Source: Asinibacterium sp. OR53 (GTDB lineage Bacteria; Bacteroidota; Bacteroidia; Chitinophagales; Chitinophagaceae). From it: a stretch of 64,000 nt of DNA. Every line of letters begins with the position of its first letter. The first letter of the stretch is position 1. Location of the stretch: assembly GCF_000515315.1 (NCBI RefSeq), contig NZ_KI911562.1, forward strand, positions 950,505 through 1,014,504, read 5' to 3'. Both the position numbers and the translations under genes were made by a program. Shown one piece after another: positions 1 to 7,572 of the stretch. The notes below the pieces were generated by a model. That model was not told the origin of the DNA. It did no database searches and saw only the letters and a program-made list of their open reading frames with translations.

Positions 1-1614
1 TATATCGATCCCACAATCGAAAGCGCGTTGAGGAATAAATACCAGGCCCTGGTTCAACAAGCTGTATACATACCAAAATGGTTGGTAGAAAAACAGGAGG
101 CAGACAATAATGCAATTTCCAACATCTCTTATGTATATGTACCCTATGCTTCTGTGTCCGATAGCCTGGCAAAGGTTTCAGACGATGATATGATGGCTTA
201 TGAGAAAAAGCACAGCAAGCAATTTACAAAGGATGAAGAAAGCAGGTCTATCAGTTATGTTAGTTTCAGCGCCGCGCCGAGCTCGGCTGATTCAGCAGCA
301 GTATTGGGACAAATAACAGCATTAAAGAATGATTTTGAACATGCTGAAGATGCCGGTGCATATATCAGCAGGGTAGGAAGTGAAATTCCGTTTTACAATT
401 CCTATTTCAGCAAGGCGAAAATGCAGCAGCCCAATAAAGATTCTTTAACTAAGATACCGGTAGGAACCGTGTATGGTCCGTATATCGATGCACAGAATTA
501 TACACTGGCTAAAATGGTGGGGATCAAACAGTGGCCCGACAGTGTGAAAGTTCGCCACATACTTATTGCCACCGCAGATCCCCGCGCGGGCCAGGTGATC
601 AGGGAAGATTCTGTTGCAAAGAAACTGGTTGACAGTATTGAAACCGCTGTAAAAGGAGGAGCTGATTTCAACGCCCTGGTACAAAAATATTCCGATGATC
701 CGGGAAGCAAAGAGAAAGGCGGCGTATATGAATATTTCCCGCAGGGTCAAATGGTTGTTCCATTCAATGATTATGTATTCGATCATCCCGTAGGAAGCAA
801 AGGCGTGGTAAAAACAGATTATGGATACCATTATATAGAAATACTGGGTCAGAAAGGAATGAATCCTGTTTACAAAATTGCCTACCTGTCAAAAGCTATT
901 GTTGCGAGCAATGAAACGGTAAGTAACGCCAACACACACGCAGCGCAGTTTGCAGCGAGCAGCAAGAACGGAAAGCAATTCAATGAAAATGCACTGAAAT
1001 CAGGTCTTTCTATACTGCCGGGAAATGATATCAAACAGAATGATTTTGCTGTACCGGGGGTGGGACAAAGCAGGCAACTGGTTCGCTGGATCTATGAACA
1101 TGGTGTTGGTGATGTGTCTGATCCTACAGAAATAGGCGACCGTTATGTGGTTGCGATCGTAACTGCAGTTAACAAAGCGGGACTGATGTCGCCAACGGAA
1201 GCAAGGGCTTTTGCTGAAGGACTGGTGCGCAATGAAAAGAAAGCAGCGCAGATCATCAGTACTAAATTTAAGGGCAATAGCCTGGAATCGTATGCCAGCA
1301 GTGCAGGAACAACCGTAATGAAGGCAGACAGCATTGGCTTCAACGCACCGTTCATTCCGAATATTGGAAACGAACAAAAGATCGTTGGCGCTGCATTCAA
1401 TAAATCATTGAATGGTAAAGCAAGTGAGCCGATCGCAGGTGGGACTGGTGTATTTGCTGTACAGGTAGTGAATAGTGGAGCAAGGGCTGGTGTGATGGAT
1501 CCTGCTGCTATCAGGCAGAATCTGTTGCAGGGTGCAAGAATGGCCGCCTATCGTAGCCTGGAGGCATTGAGAAAAGCGGCGTCTATTAAAGACAACCGTT
1601 CCAAGTTCTATTAA
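1..1614 (+). CDS. Peptidylprolyl isomerase, parvulin type (PpiD/SurA-like), 5' truncated
   Basis: The reading frame is open from the first base, so the N-terminus (probably a membrane anchor) lies outside the window. A parvulin rotamase domain is visible at about residues 183-285 of the visible part: it opens with VRHILIA, contains the F-x-x-L-x-x-x-Y-S-D-D motif and ends with YGYHYIEIL. These features define PpiC-type prolyl isomerases that help fold exported proteins in the periplasm. Long flanking regions without obvious motifs fit PpiD-like chaperones of Bacteroidota, where the rotamase is embedded in SurA/PpiD-type helical segments. The gene ends just before a strong hairpin terminator. 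The domain assignment is firm; PpiD versus SurA is inference. Confidence 0.85.
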   Translation, partial: YIDPTIESALRNKYQALVQQAVYIPKWLVEKQEADNNAISNISYVYVPYASVSDSLAKVSDDDMMAYEKKHSKQFTKDEESRSISYVSFSAAPSSADSAAVLGQITALKNDFEHAEDAGAYISRVGSEIPFYNSYFSKAKMQQPNKDSLTKIPVGTVYGPYIDAQNYTLAKMVGIKQWPDSVKVRHILIATADPRAGQVIREDSVAKKLVDSIETAVKGGADFNALVQKYSDDPGSKEKGGVYEYFPQGQMVVPFNDYVFDHPVGSKGVVKTDYGYHYIEILGQKGMNPVYKIAYLSKAIVASNETVSNANTHAAQFAASSKNGKQFNENALKSGLSILPGNDIKQNDFAVPGVGQSRQLVRWIYEHGVGDVSDPTEIGDRYVVAIVTAVNKAGLMSPTEARAFAEGLVRNEKKAAQIISTKFKGNSLESYASSAGTTVMKADSIGFNAPFIPNIGNEQKIVGAAFNKSLNGKASEPIAGGTGVFAVQVVNSGARAGVMDPAAIRQNLLQGARMAAYRSLEALRKAASIKDNRSKFY

Positions 1615-1640
1615 TCAGATCATAAGTATTTTAAGATAGA

Positions 1641-1668
1641 GGCCCGGTAATCATTTGCCGGGCCTTTT
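1641..1668 (+). terminator. Intrinsic terminator after the isomerase gene
   Basis: A perfect 7-bp GC stem (GGCCCGG / CCGGGCC) with a 10-nt spacer is followed by TTTT. It sits 27 bases after the stop codon of the isomerase gene. Confidence 0.75.
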
Positions 1669-1706
1669 CATTTCGCATAGCGAAAATGAATGTTGGGGGA
1701 TAATGG

Positions 1707-1714
1707 TAATTTTG
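1707..1714 (+). promoter_or_regulatory. Candidate -7 box of the DUF2480 gene
   Basis: TAATTTTG matches the Bacteroidota -7 consensus TAnnTTTG and lies 19 bases ahead of the ATG. No well-spaced TTTG -33 element is visible, so confidence is moderate. Confidence 0.4.
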
Positions 1715-1733
1715 TGTTGTAAACAGAAGTTTT

Positions 1734-2240
1734 ATGTCGGACCAGATTGTGAACAAAGTTGCAGAGAGCGGCCTGATCAGCATGGACCTTGAAATATATT
1801 ATCCCAAAGAGGAAATAAAGGTCTTTGACCTGAAGGACCATCTTTTTATGGGATTGATATTGAAAGAAAAAGATTTCCGTGCAGCGCTGCAGGCTATGGA
1901 TTGGAGCAGCTACGTGGGGGTAAATGTTGCAGTGACCTGTTCGGCAGATGCTGTGATCCCTATGTGGGCATATATGCTGGTAGCAAGTTATTTGCAGCCG
2001 GTGGCAAAAGCGGTTGTTTTTGGAAATGAAAAACAAACGATCGAAACCCTTTTGCTCAGGAGCCTGGAAACGATACCGGGAGAAGAATATACAGATAAGC
2101 GGGTGGTGATCAAAGGTTGTGGCGAGTTGCCCATTCCAGAAAGTGCATACCTCACCATTACAAACAAACTAAGGCCTTTTGTAAAAAGTATCATGTATGG
2201 TGAGCCGTGTAGTACGGTACCCATTTATAAAAAGAAATGA
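1734..2240 (+). CDS. DUF2480 family protein
   Basis: The 168-residue product has no signal peptide or membrane segment and should be cytoplasmic. The sequence (start IVNKVAESGLISMDLE, later GVNVAVTCSADAVIPMWAYM and a C-terminal KGCGELPIPESAY stretch) fits the Bacteroidota-specific DUF2480 family. Its biochemical function is not known to me. Cysteines at about residues 66 and 126 lie in the most conserved-looking segments and could bind metal, but that is speculation. The gene is monocistronic between two terminators. Confidence 0.75.
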   Translation: MSDQIVNKVAESGLISMDLEIYYPKEEIKVFDLKDHLFMGLILKEKDFRAALQAMDWSSYVGVNVAVTCSADAVIPMWAYMLVASYLQPVAKAVVFGNEKQTIETLLLRSLETIPGEEYTDKRVVIKGCGELPIPESAYLTITNKLRPFVKSIMYGEPCSTVPIYKKK

Positions 2241-2247
2241 TTTGCAT

Positions 2248-2288
2248 AAAAGAAAAGCGACCGGAAATTTCACGGTCGCTTTTCTTTT
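2248..2288. terminator. Bidirectional intrinsic terminator
   Basis: A perfect 16-bp inverted repeat (AAAAGAAAAGCGACCG and its complement) with a 9-nt loop has an A-tract on the left and a T-tract on the right. It can stop both the plus-strand DUF2480 gene and the convergent minus-strand S9 peptidase gene. Confidence 0.85.
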
Positions 2289-2293
2289 ATGGC

Positions 2294-4657
2294 TTATTTG
2301 AGCAGTGTGTTGTCAAACAATTTGAGGATTCGTTTGTACTCATCTGTCCAGCTGCTGGGTTCTACAAAACCATGGTCTTCCATGGGATAGGGCGCTAATT
2401 CCCAATTGTCTTTACCGAGTTCAATGAGGCGTTGCGTGAGACGAACGGCATCCTGGAAATGAACGTTCACGTCTACCATTCCATGACAAATGAGCAAATG
2501 ATTTTTCAAACCGCTTGCAAAATTGATGGGTGATGAACGGGCGTAAGCGATACTATCGGTAAAAGGTTCATTCAATATATTGGAAGTATATCCATGATTA
2601 TAATGTGCCCAGTCGGTCACGGGTCTTAATGCGGCGCCGGCCTTGAACACATCGGGCTTGGTAAACAACGCCATCAGCGTCATGAAGCCTCCATAGCTAC
2701 CACCATAGATACCAATTCTTCCCGGATCAATGCCTTTTTGATTCACCAGGAATTTTGCTGCATCTACATGATCGTCGAGATCTTTACCGCCCATGAAACG
2801 ATAGATACCGGTGCGCCAGTTTCTTCCGTATCCGCTGCTGGCGCGATAGTCGATATCGAGTACAGTGTATCCTTTATCGGCGAGCAGGTTGTTGAACATG
2901 TATTCGCGGAAATACTGGCTCCACCAATAATGTACGTTTTGTAAATAACCTGCGCCATGTACAAAAATAACAGCGGCATTATTTTTTTTGTCACCGGTGG
3001 GTTCGTAAATCCTGGCGTACACCTGTTCACCGTCGCTTGCGGGAATAGTAATGATACGGGGCTCTTTCCAGGGATAAGCTTTGAATGTTTCACTCATCGA
3101 CTTGAATGTAACCTGTTGAGGTTGTTTGCCCGGCGCATTTTCTTGTACGTATAATTCCCATGGTTTGTTGATATAAGAGTAACGATAAGCGATCCACTTT
3201 TCATCTGGCGAAAGAGTCACGTCATAACCGCCTGTCATGGATGTGATCTTTTCTTTTTTAGATCCATCGGTTTTAATGCGGTACCAGTTTTGTTTTCCGG
3301 GATGCTCTTCATTGGTGAGCAGATAAAAGAAATCTTTGTTTTTGCTGAACACAAGACCCTGCACTTCATACTTGCCGGAAGTGAGCGCTTTTTTTGTTTG
3401 CGTAACAGTGTTGTAAGTATAGAGATGTGAATATCCTGTTACTTCACTCTGGAAATAAAACAACGCATCGTTGATCCATCCAAGTGTGGCGCCGTATCCA
3501 ATGCCGGGCCCGCCAATCCACGCTTCATCACGTTGGCGGTCGATCAGTTTCAATTTTCCGGTTGCGGCATCGAGTTGCATCAACCAGCGATCTTTATTGT
3601 CCTGAGAACGGATATCAACAATTGCATAAGTCCCTGCTTCATTCCAGTAGGGTCCGTTCACAAACACAGCGCGTGGAACAGGTTTTTTGTTTGCGTATTT
3701 TGAAGGATAATCTTTTACATAATCAGGCAGATCTGTGATGCCGGGTATGGAATCGGTGAGCACCTGGTAAACAGAGTCCCTGGATTTGTCGAAAACAAAA
3801 AATTCATACTTGCCCATAGGCGCGCCTACTTTTGTTCTTCCGGGGAGCGTTGCTGTGAAACCGCTTTCGGTAACATATTCCGGAACGATAGTATTTTTTG
3901 AATTTGCAGGAGGCTGATACAAGCGATACGTAACATAACGGCCATCCGGACTGATCTGTATATTTTGCAATCGCTTTTCTCCTATAACTATATCTTTTAG
4001 TGTGTCAACCTCTTTATTTAATGCAGTGAAAGCATCGCGTTGTTCTTTTTTGTGTTTGCGTTCTTTGAGTACCTGCATTAATTCGAGCTGCTGCTGTTGC
4101 AGCCAGGGTTCCTGATGATTCTTGTCAGAAGATGGATGTGCCGGTGCATTTTCAGTTGATTTAACAAAGTTGGTCAGTTGCCTGGTAACACCGGATTTGA
4201 TGCTCCATGCATAAAGGTTTTGATTGCGTATATAAACCACCCATTCGTCTTTTTGTAGGAAGCTGGGATTGCTTTCGGTTTCTTCTGTTTGTGTAATGCG
4301 GGTGATGTTTCCGGATTTGAGATCCTGCAAAAAAATATCGCCATGATGGGTATAGAGTAAAAGTGTGCGGGAAGTATTATAAACCCCGTTGTTGCGGGAG
4401 CCCAGCATTTGTGATTCGAGGAATGAAACTTTTGTTATTGATTGTGATCCAATTAAATACGAATAAGTAGAATCAGATATGTTTTTATCAGGATTCCAGT
4501 CAAAATAGACTTTCTTACTATCGGTACTCCAGAATACATTGGAAGGAGAAGTGCCGATCCATTTGGGATCCTGCATGATTTTTTCAACAGTCAGGTTTTG
4601 TTGTGCATGTACAAAGCATGCAAAAGACAAGCAAATAGACAGTAGCCGTATTTTCAT
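2294..4657 (-). CDS. S9 family peptidase (dipeptidyl-peptidase IV-like), exported
   Basis: A serine exopeptidase of the prolyl oligopeptidase clan, expected to remove dipeptides from peptides in the periplasm or at the outer membrane. The ATG at 4657 was chosen because it starts a clean signal peptide (MKIRLLSICLSFACFVHAQQ); an upstream in-frame start would put acidic residues before it. An N-terminal beta-propeller region (about 30-500) precedes an alpha/beta hydrolase domain. The catalytic triad is visible: Ser654 in GGSYGG, Asp729 in HGMVDVNV and His762 in EDHGF. At 787 residues the length is usual. The gene lies downstream of nadD on the same strand but is separated by 84 bases. Confidence 0.92.
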   Translation of the reverse strand: MKIRLLSICLSFACFVHAQQNLTVEKIMQDPKWIGTSPSNVFWSTDSKKVYFDWNPDKNISDSTYSYLIGSQSITKVSFLESQMLGSRNNGVYNTSRTLLLYTHHGDIFLQDLKSGNITRITQTEETESNPSFLQKDEWVVYIRNQNLYAWSIKSGVTRQLTNFVKSTENAPAHPSSDKNHQEPWLQQQQLELMQVLKERKHKKEQRDAFTALNKEVDTLKDIVIGEKRLQNIQISPDGRYVTYRLYQPPANSKNTIVPEYVTESGFTATLPGRTKVGAPMGKYEFFVFDKSRDSVYQVLTDSIPGITDLPDYVKDYPSKYANKKPVPRAVFVNGPYWNEAGTYAIVDIRSQDNKDRWLMQLDAATGKLKLIDRQRDEAWIGGPGIGYGATLGWINDALFYFQSEVTGYSHLYTYNTVTQTKKALTSGKYEVQGLVFSKNKDFFYLLTNEEHPGKQNWYRIKTDGSKKEKITSMTGGYDVTLSPDEKWIAYRYSYINKPWELYVQENAPGKQPQQVTFKSMSETFKAYPWKEPRIITIPASDGEQVYARIYEPTGDKKNNAAVIFVHGAGYLQNVHYWWSQYFREYMFNNLLADKGYTVLDIDYRASSGYGRNWRTGIYRFMGGKDLDDHVDAAKFLVNQKGIDPGRIGIYGGSYGGFMTLMALFTKPDVFKAGAALRPVTDWAHYNHGYTSNILNEPFTDSIAYARSSPINFASGLKNHLLICHGMVDVNVHFQDAVRLTQRLIELGKDNWELAPYPMEDHGFVEPSSWTDEYKRILKLFDNTLLK

Positions 4658-4741
4658 TTGTACAGTTTTATCGGATAAATCTATCACAATGTGGCGAAGG
4701 GAAAAACAACCAACTAGAGATTTTGATGAGCGGATCGGTAT

Positions 4742-5311
4742 TTACCGGTAATAATGATTCCTTTCAATTTCTTCACGCACTTTATCGTGAACAAGGTAAT
4801 GGATGGATTTGCCGGATTTGATATTGTTGCGAATGACTGTAGCAGACAGCTCGAGCAATGGAGCATCCAGGATCGTTACCCGGGCATCCTGCGGTGGGGT
4901 TACATCGAACCTGGGTCTTTTATAAATAATGAAGGAATAGTGCTTGATCAGCAGTTCATAATTTTTCCAATGCTGCAGGTTGGAGAAACTGTCGCTTCCC
5001 ATCACAATGGAAAACTGATGCTGCGGATATTTTTCCTGGAGATAAGTAAGGGTGTCAATAGTATAGGAGGGACGTGGCAAGCGAAACTCTACATCCGACA
5101 CCCGCAACCTGGGATCATCGTCGATGGATAGGTGTACCAGGTGTAAGCGCTGGTGTTCATTCAACAATAGGGCCGAAGGCTTCAATGGATTCTGGGGGGA
5201 TACCACAAACCATACCTGGTCAACCCCGCCATGATTCGCAACATGACTGGCAATGATCAGGTGCCCGATGTGAATGGGATTAAAAGAACCAAAGTAGAGA
5301 CCTATTTTCAT
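4742..5311 (-). CDS. nadD: Nicotinate-nucleotide adenylyltransferase
   Basis: Transfers AMP from ATP to nicotinate mononucleotide to make deamido-NAD, a core step of NAD synthesis in the cytoplasm. The nucleotidyltransferase signature GSFNPIHIGH stands at residues 8-17, and the C-terminal LSATVIRNNI motif matches the ISST-x-IR motif of the family. The length (189 residues) is typical. The FeoA-domain gene starts 16 bases upstream and both probably share a transcript. NadD versus coaD is decided by the long C-terminal motif and overall length. Confidence 0.95.
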   Translation of the reverse strand: MKIGLYFGSFNPIHIGHLIIASHVANHGGVDQVWFVVSPQNPLKPSALLLNEHQRLHLVHLSIDDDPRLRVSDVEFRLPRPSYTIDTLTYLQEKYPQHQFSIVMGSDSFSNLQHWKNYELLIKHYSFIIYKRPRFDVTPPQDARVTILDAPLLELSATVIRNNIKSGKSIHYLVHDKVREEIERNHYYR

Positions 5312-5327
5312 CTATCTTATATCTGAC

Positions 5328-5555
5328 TTATATCTGAAGGTCTACAAAGATACTGTTGGCCTCGTTCAGCCGCAGGCTGAGGTGGTAACCGGCAACCGAT
5401 ATGGAGATGGGGTCTCCCAAGGGCGCTACCTGTTCTACCGTTACCAGCTCTCCGGGAACACATCCCATTTCCATGAGCTTGATAAAAATATCGTCTTTCT
5501 CAAAAGAATGGATTACCGCTTTCTGTCCTGTTTCCAGCTCTGACAGTCTTATCAT
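5328..5555 (-). CDS. FeoA-domain protein
   Basis: A 75-residue SH3-like FeoA domain (L-x-x-L-x-x-G-x-x-A near the start, G-C-V-P-G at the centre and DPISISVAGYHLSLR near the end). Such domains normally act with the ferrous iron transporter FeoB, but no feoB lies next to it here. It could therefore be a stand-alone adaptor or a remote partner of FeoB. The ATG at 5555 was preferred over a TTG six bases upstream. It appears to be the first gene of a short operon with nadD. Confidence 0.85.
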   Translation of the reverse strand: MIRLSELETGQKAVIHSFEKDDIFIKLMEMGCVPGELVTVEQVAPLGDPISISVAGYHLSLRLNEANSIFVDLQI

Positions 5556-5693
5556 AACCAAAGATGAATGTACAAGGTAAAGGTAGGTGGCTAAACGATG
5601 ATTAGGTTACGAATTTTGGAGTATTCGCCTGAATTAGAGAGACAATATAAATGACCTTTTCACGTTATCCATTCTTGCAGGAAAAGAAAAACC

Positions 5694-6113
5694 ATGGTAT
5701 CATTTCACTCGGCTGACAGGACCCTTACATTAAAGGGAAGAACAGAACTGAAACCTTTTATAGGAGGCATCTTCAAAAGAGAGGGGAAGAAGCTTTCCCT
5801 TATCAATTATGTATTTTGTTCGGACGAGTATCTCTTACAAATCAACCGGGACTTCCTGCAGCACGACTACTATACCGATATCATCACATTTGGCCTGTCT
5901 GCCCCCCGCGCCCCCATCGAAGCGGAAGTCTATATTAGCATAGACAGGGTAAAAGACAACGCCAAGACACAGGGTAGTACATACCAGGAAGAATTGCTCC
6001 GGGTAATCTTCCATGGAGCCCTCCACCTCTGCGGATACAAGGATAAGACGGGGACCCAAAGCAAAATAATGCGGGAAAAGGAGGATCTGTACCTTAAACT
6101 ATTCAAAAAGTAG
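5694..6113 (+). CDS. ybeY: Endoribonuclease YbeY (rRNA maturation)
   Basis: A metal-dependent single-strand RNA endonuclease needed for 16S rRNA 3' end processing and ribosome quality control. The signature HGALHLCGYKD lies at 107-117: the first two metal-binding histidines (107 and 111) are present, while the third usual His is replaced by Asp117. I recall this variant from other Bacteroidota, so I treat it as lineage typical rather than inactivating. The length (139 residues) is normal. A direct repeat begins shortly after the stop codon. Confidence 0.92.
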   Translation: MVSFHSADRTLTLKGRTELKPFIGGIFKREGKKLSLINYVFCSDEYLLQINRDFLQHDYYTDIITFGLSAPRAPIEAEVYISIDRVKDNAKTQGSTYQEELLRVIFHGALHLCGYKDKTGTQSKIMREKEDLYLKLFKK

Positions 6114-6122
6114 AGATAATAG

Positions 6123-6142
6123 GTTCCACGAATCCCAGTTTC
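6123..6142. repeat. 20-bp direct repeat, copy 1
   Basis: GTTCCACGAATCCCAGTTTC occurs here and again, perfectly, at 6169-6188. The two copies lie in the 102-base gap between ybeY and the HNH-like gene. Confidence 0.85.
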
Positions 6143-6168
6143 TCCCCGAAACACGCAAATCGTTAAAT

Positions 6169-6188
6169 GTTCCACGAATCCCAGTTTC
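6169..6188. repeat. 20-bp direct repeat, copy 2
   Basis: Perfect second copy of the repeat at 6123-6142, start-to-start distance 46 bases. It ends 15 bases before a TAGCTTTG promoter-like box and so covers the place where a -33 element or regulator would sit. Confidence 0.85.
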
Positions 6189-6203
6189 AGGAAGGAACAT
6201 GCT

Positions 6204-6211
6204 TAGCTTTG
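6204..6211 (+). promoter_or_regulatory. Candidate -7 box directly ahead of the HNH-like gene
   Basis: TAGCTTTG fits TAnnTTTG exactly and ends only 4 bases before the ATG at 6216. If used, transcription would begin at or near the start codon, giving a leaderless message. Confidence 0.45.
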
Positions 6212-6215
6212 CAGT

Positions 6216-6851
6216 ATGGCAAGAAAGAAATGGACACCCCAAACGGAGGTAACGGAATCCCTGCTGAAATTCAGGGAGAAAAGAAAATGGCAATTGGGAT
6301 ACCGCAGGTATGTATTGGAAGGTAAACCCAGCGAAGCCTATGCCCGGTACTTCGGCTTGAGTGCCATCCAATTAAGAGAATGGTTTGAGTTGCAGTTCAG
6401 CGAAGGACTGAACTGGGAGAACTTTGGCAAAGCCTGGCAGTTCGATCATATTGTGCCAGCTACTTATTTCGACTATTCCAATGAAGAAGACCTTTTCCTG
6501 TGCTGGAATTTCATCAATATGCGGGTAGAAAGGATTGACGAGTCATCTGGAATGGCCCGCAGTGGTAAAGGCGATCTGCTGGCTGCCCGGACTTATTTTC
6601 AGGACCTGCACCAAAAGACCGGCTTCTCTCTTTGTGGTAAAATGCTGGCCAAGATCGAAAGCATAGAAGCTGCTGGCATAGAAACCAACCCCAGATCTGA
6701 GGTGTTCATCAAACAGAACATTGATTGGCTGGAAAAAATGCGCGACCTGAACGCAGAAGAATTCTCTAAGCTGAACAATGGCATGAGCGTGTCGGATATT
6801 TTGCTGGAAAGAGAAATCCTGAAGAAGTTCGGCAAGGACGCGCTTCAATAG
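6216..6851 (+). CDS. HNH-like endonuclease family protein (putative)
   Basis: A 211-residue soluble protein. The segment at residues 66-101 reads NWENFGKAWQFDHIVPA, then F-D, and ends in WNFINMR; this order (W-E-N-[FY]-G, D-H-I-x-P, then N near L-x-x-x-x-N-x) resembles the beta-beta-alpha metal core of HNH nucleases found in phages and mobile elements. Asp77, His78 and Asn98 or Asn101 would be the core residues. No zinc-binding CxxC pairs are seen. The flanking parts are charged and not recognised. Together with the next two genes it forms a small accessory island; a role in defence is possible but not shown. Confidence 0.55.
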   Translation: MARKKWTPQTEVTESLLKFREKRKWQLGYRRYVLEGKPSEAYARYFGLSAIQLREWFELQFSEGLNWENFGKAWQFDHIVPATYFDYSNEEDLFLCWNFINMRVERIDESSGMARSGKGDLLAARTYFQDLHQKTGFSLCGKMLAKIESIEAAGIETNPRSEVFIKQNIDWLEKMRDLNAEEFSKLNNGMSVSDILLEREILKKFGKDALQ

Positions 6852-6875
6852 GTAATGTTATAACTTTACAATAAG

Positions 6876-7166
6876 ATGCTTACAAAAGAGACAATATTAG
6901 ATACCATAAAGCACCATATGCCCTATTTCAAGGAATCATTGGGCGTACGGAGTATTGGCTTATTTGGTAGTTATGCCAATGGATATATGAAGGAGGCCAG
7001 CGATGTAGACTTGTTGATAGATATGCCTGCCGATTTCTCGAACCTATGTGCTGTATGGAATTTGTTGGAGCAAGAATTTAATACAAAGGTTGACTTGGTA
7101 AGGCGAGGGGCTCACCTGCGGTCCTCTTTTTTGAATGCGATTGAAAAAGAGATCATTTATGCGTAA
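6876..7166 (+). CDS. mntA: MntA-type minimal nucleotidyltransferase (antitoxin)
   Basis: A 96-residue minimal nucleotidyltransferase. The catalytic pattern GS-x10-DxD is complete: Gly31-Ser32 and Asp43-x-Asp45. In studied MntA/HepT pairs the nucleotidyltransferase silences the HEPN toxin by attaching AMP units to a tyrosine next to the HEPN active site. The gene overlaps the following HEPN gene by 8 bases, typical for tight coupling of the pair. The symbol rests on domain order and context. Confidence 0.85.
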   Translation: MLTKETILDTIKHHMPYFKESLGVRSIGLFGSYANGYMKEASDVDLLIDMPADFSNLCAVWNLLEQEFNTKVDLVRRGAHLRSSFLNAIEKEIIYA

Positions 7167-7530
7167 AGGGATTATCCTTGAAAGGCTGAATGGTATATCT
7201 GAGCATATTGTAGTGATAGAAAACAGGATGCGGACCATTCGTTCTGCAACTGATTTTACTACGGATGACAATGGATCTGTGATTTTTGATTCAATCTTGA
7301 TGAGATTGCAATCCATTGGTGAAAACATCAAAAAAATAGAAGACCTGTATCCTGGATTTTGTATTGAACAATTAGGTGTAGAAGTGGATAAAATTATCCG
7401 ATTTCGCGATCTGATCTCGTATCATTATGAGTTGATGGATACTGAAATCATTTACAATATTGTCACTGAACATATACAGCCGCTAAAAAATGGCGTTGAT
7501 CAGTATCTTGATCGAAACAAGACGAGCTAA
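7159..7530 (+). CDS. hepT: HepT-like HEPN toxin ribonuclease
   Basis: An all-helical HEPN-domain protein of 123 residues, the partner of the upstream nucleotidyltransferase. The HEPN ribonuclease motif R-x(4-6)-H is visible as RDLISYHY (Arg83, His89), followed by Tyr90, the position that MntA modifies in known pairs. The ATG at 7159 overlaps the end of mntA; an in-frame ATG at 7135 is also possible but would lie deeper in mntA. Substrates in known systems are tRNA or mRNA; the target here is unknown. Confidence 0.82.
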   Translation: MRKGIILERLNGISEHIVVIENRMRTIRSATDFTTDDNGSVIFDSILMRLQSIGENIKKIEDLYPGFCIEQLGVEVDKIIRFRDLISYHYELMDTEIIYNIVTEHIQPLKNGVDQYLDRNKTS

Positions 7531-7541
7531 AATCTATGAAC

Positions 7542-7549
7542 TATCTTTG
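7542..7549 (+). promoter_or_regulatory. Candidate -7 box of mnmG
   Basis: TATCTTTG matches TAnnTTTG and ends 23 bases before the mnmG ATG. A convincing -33 element is not seen at the usual distance. Confidence 0.45.
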
Positions 7550-7572
7550 CGCATTCATTTAACAGAGTGTAC

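Noticed and set aside
5694..6113. YbeY inactive because the third histidine is missing
   Set aside because: The same His-to-other change at this position seems usual in Bacteroidota YbeY, so inactivation is not supported.
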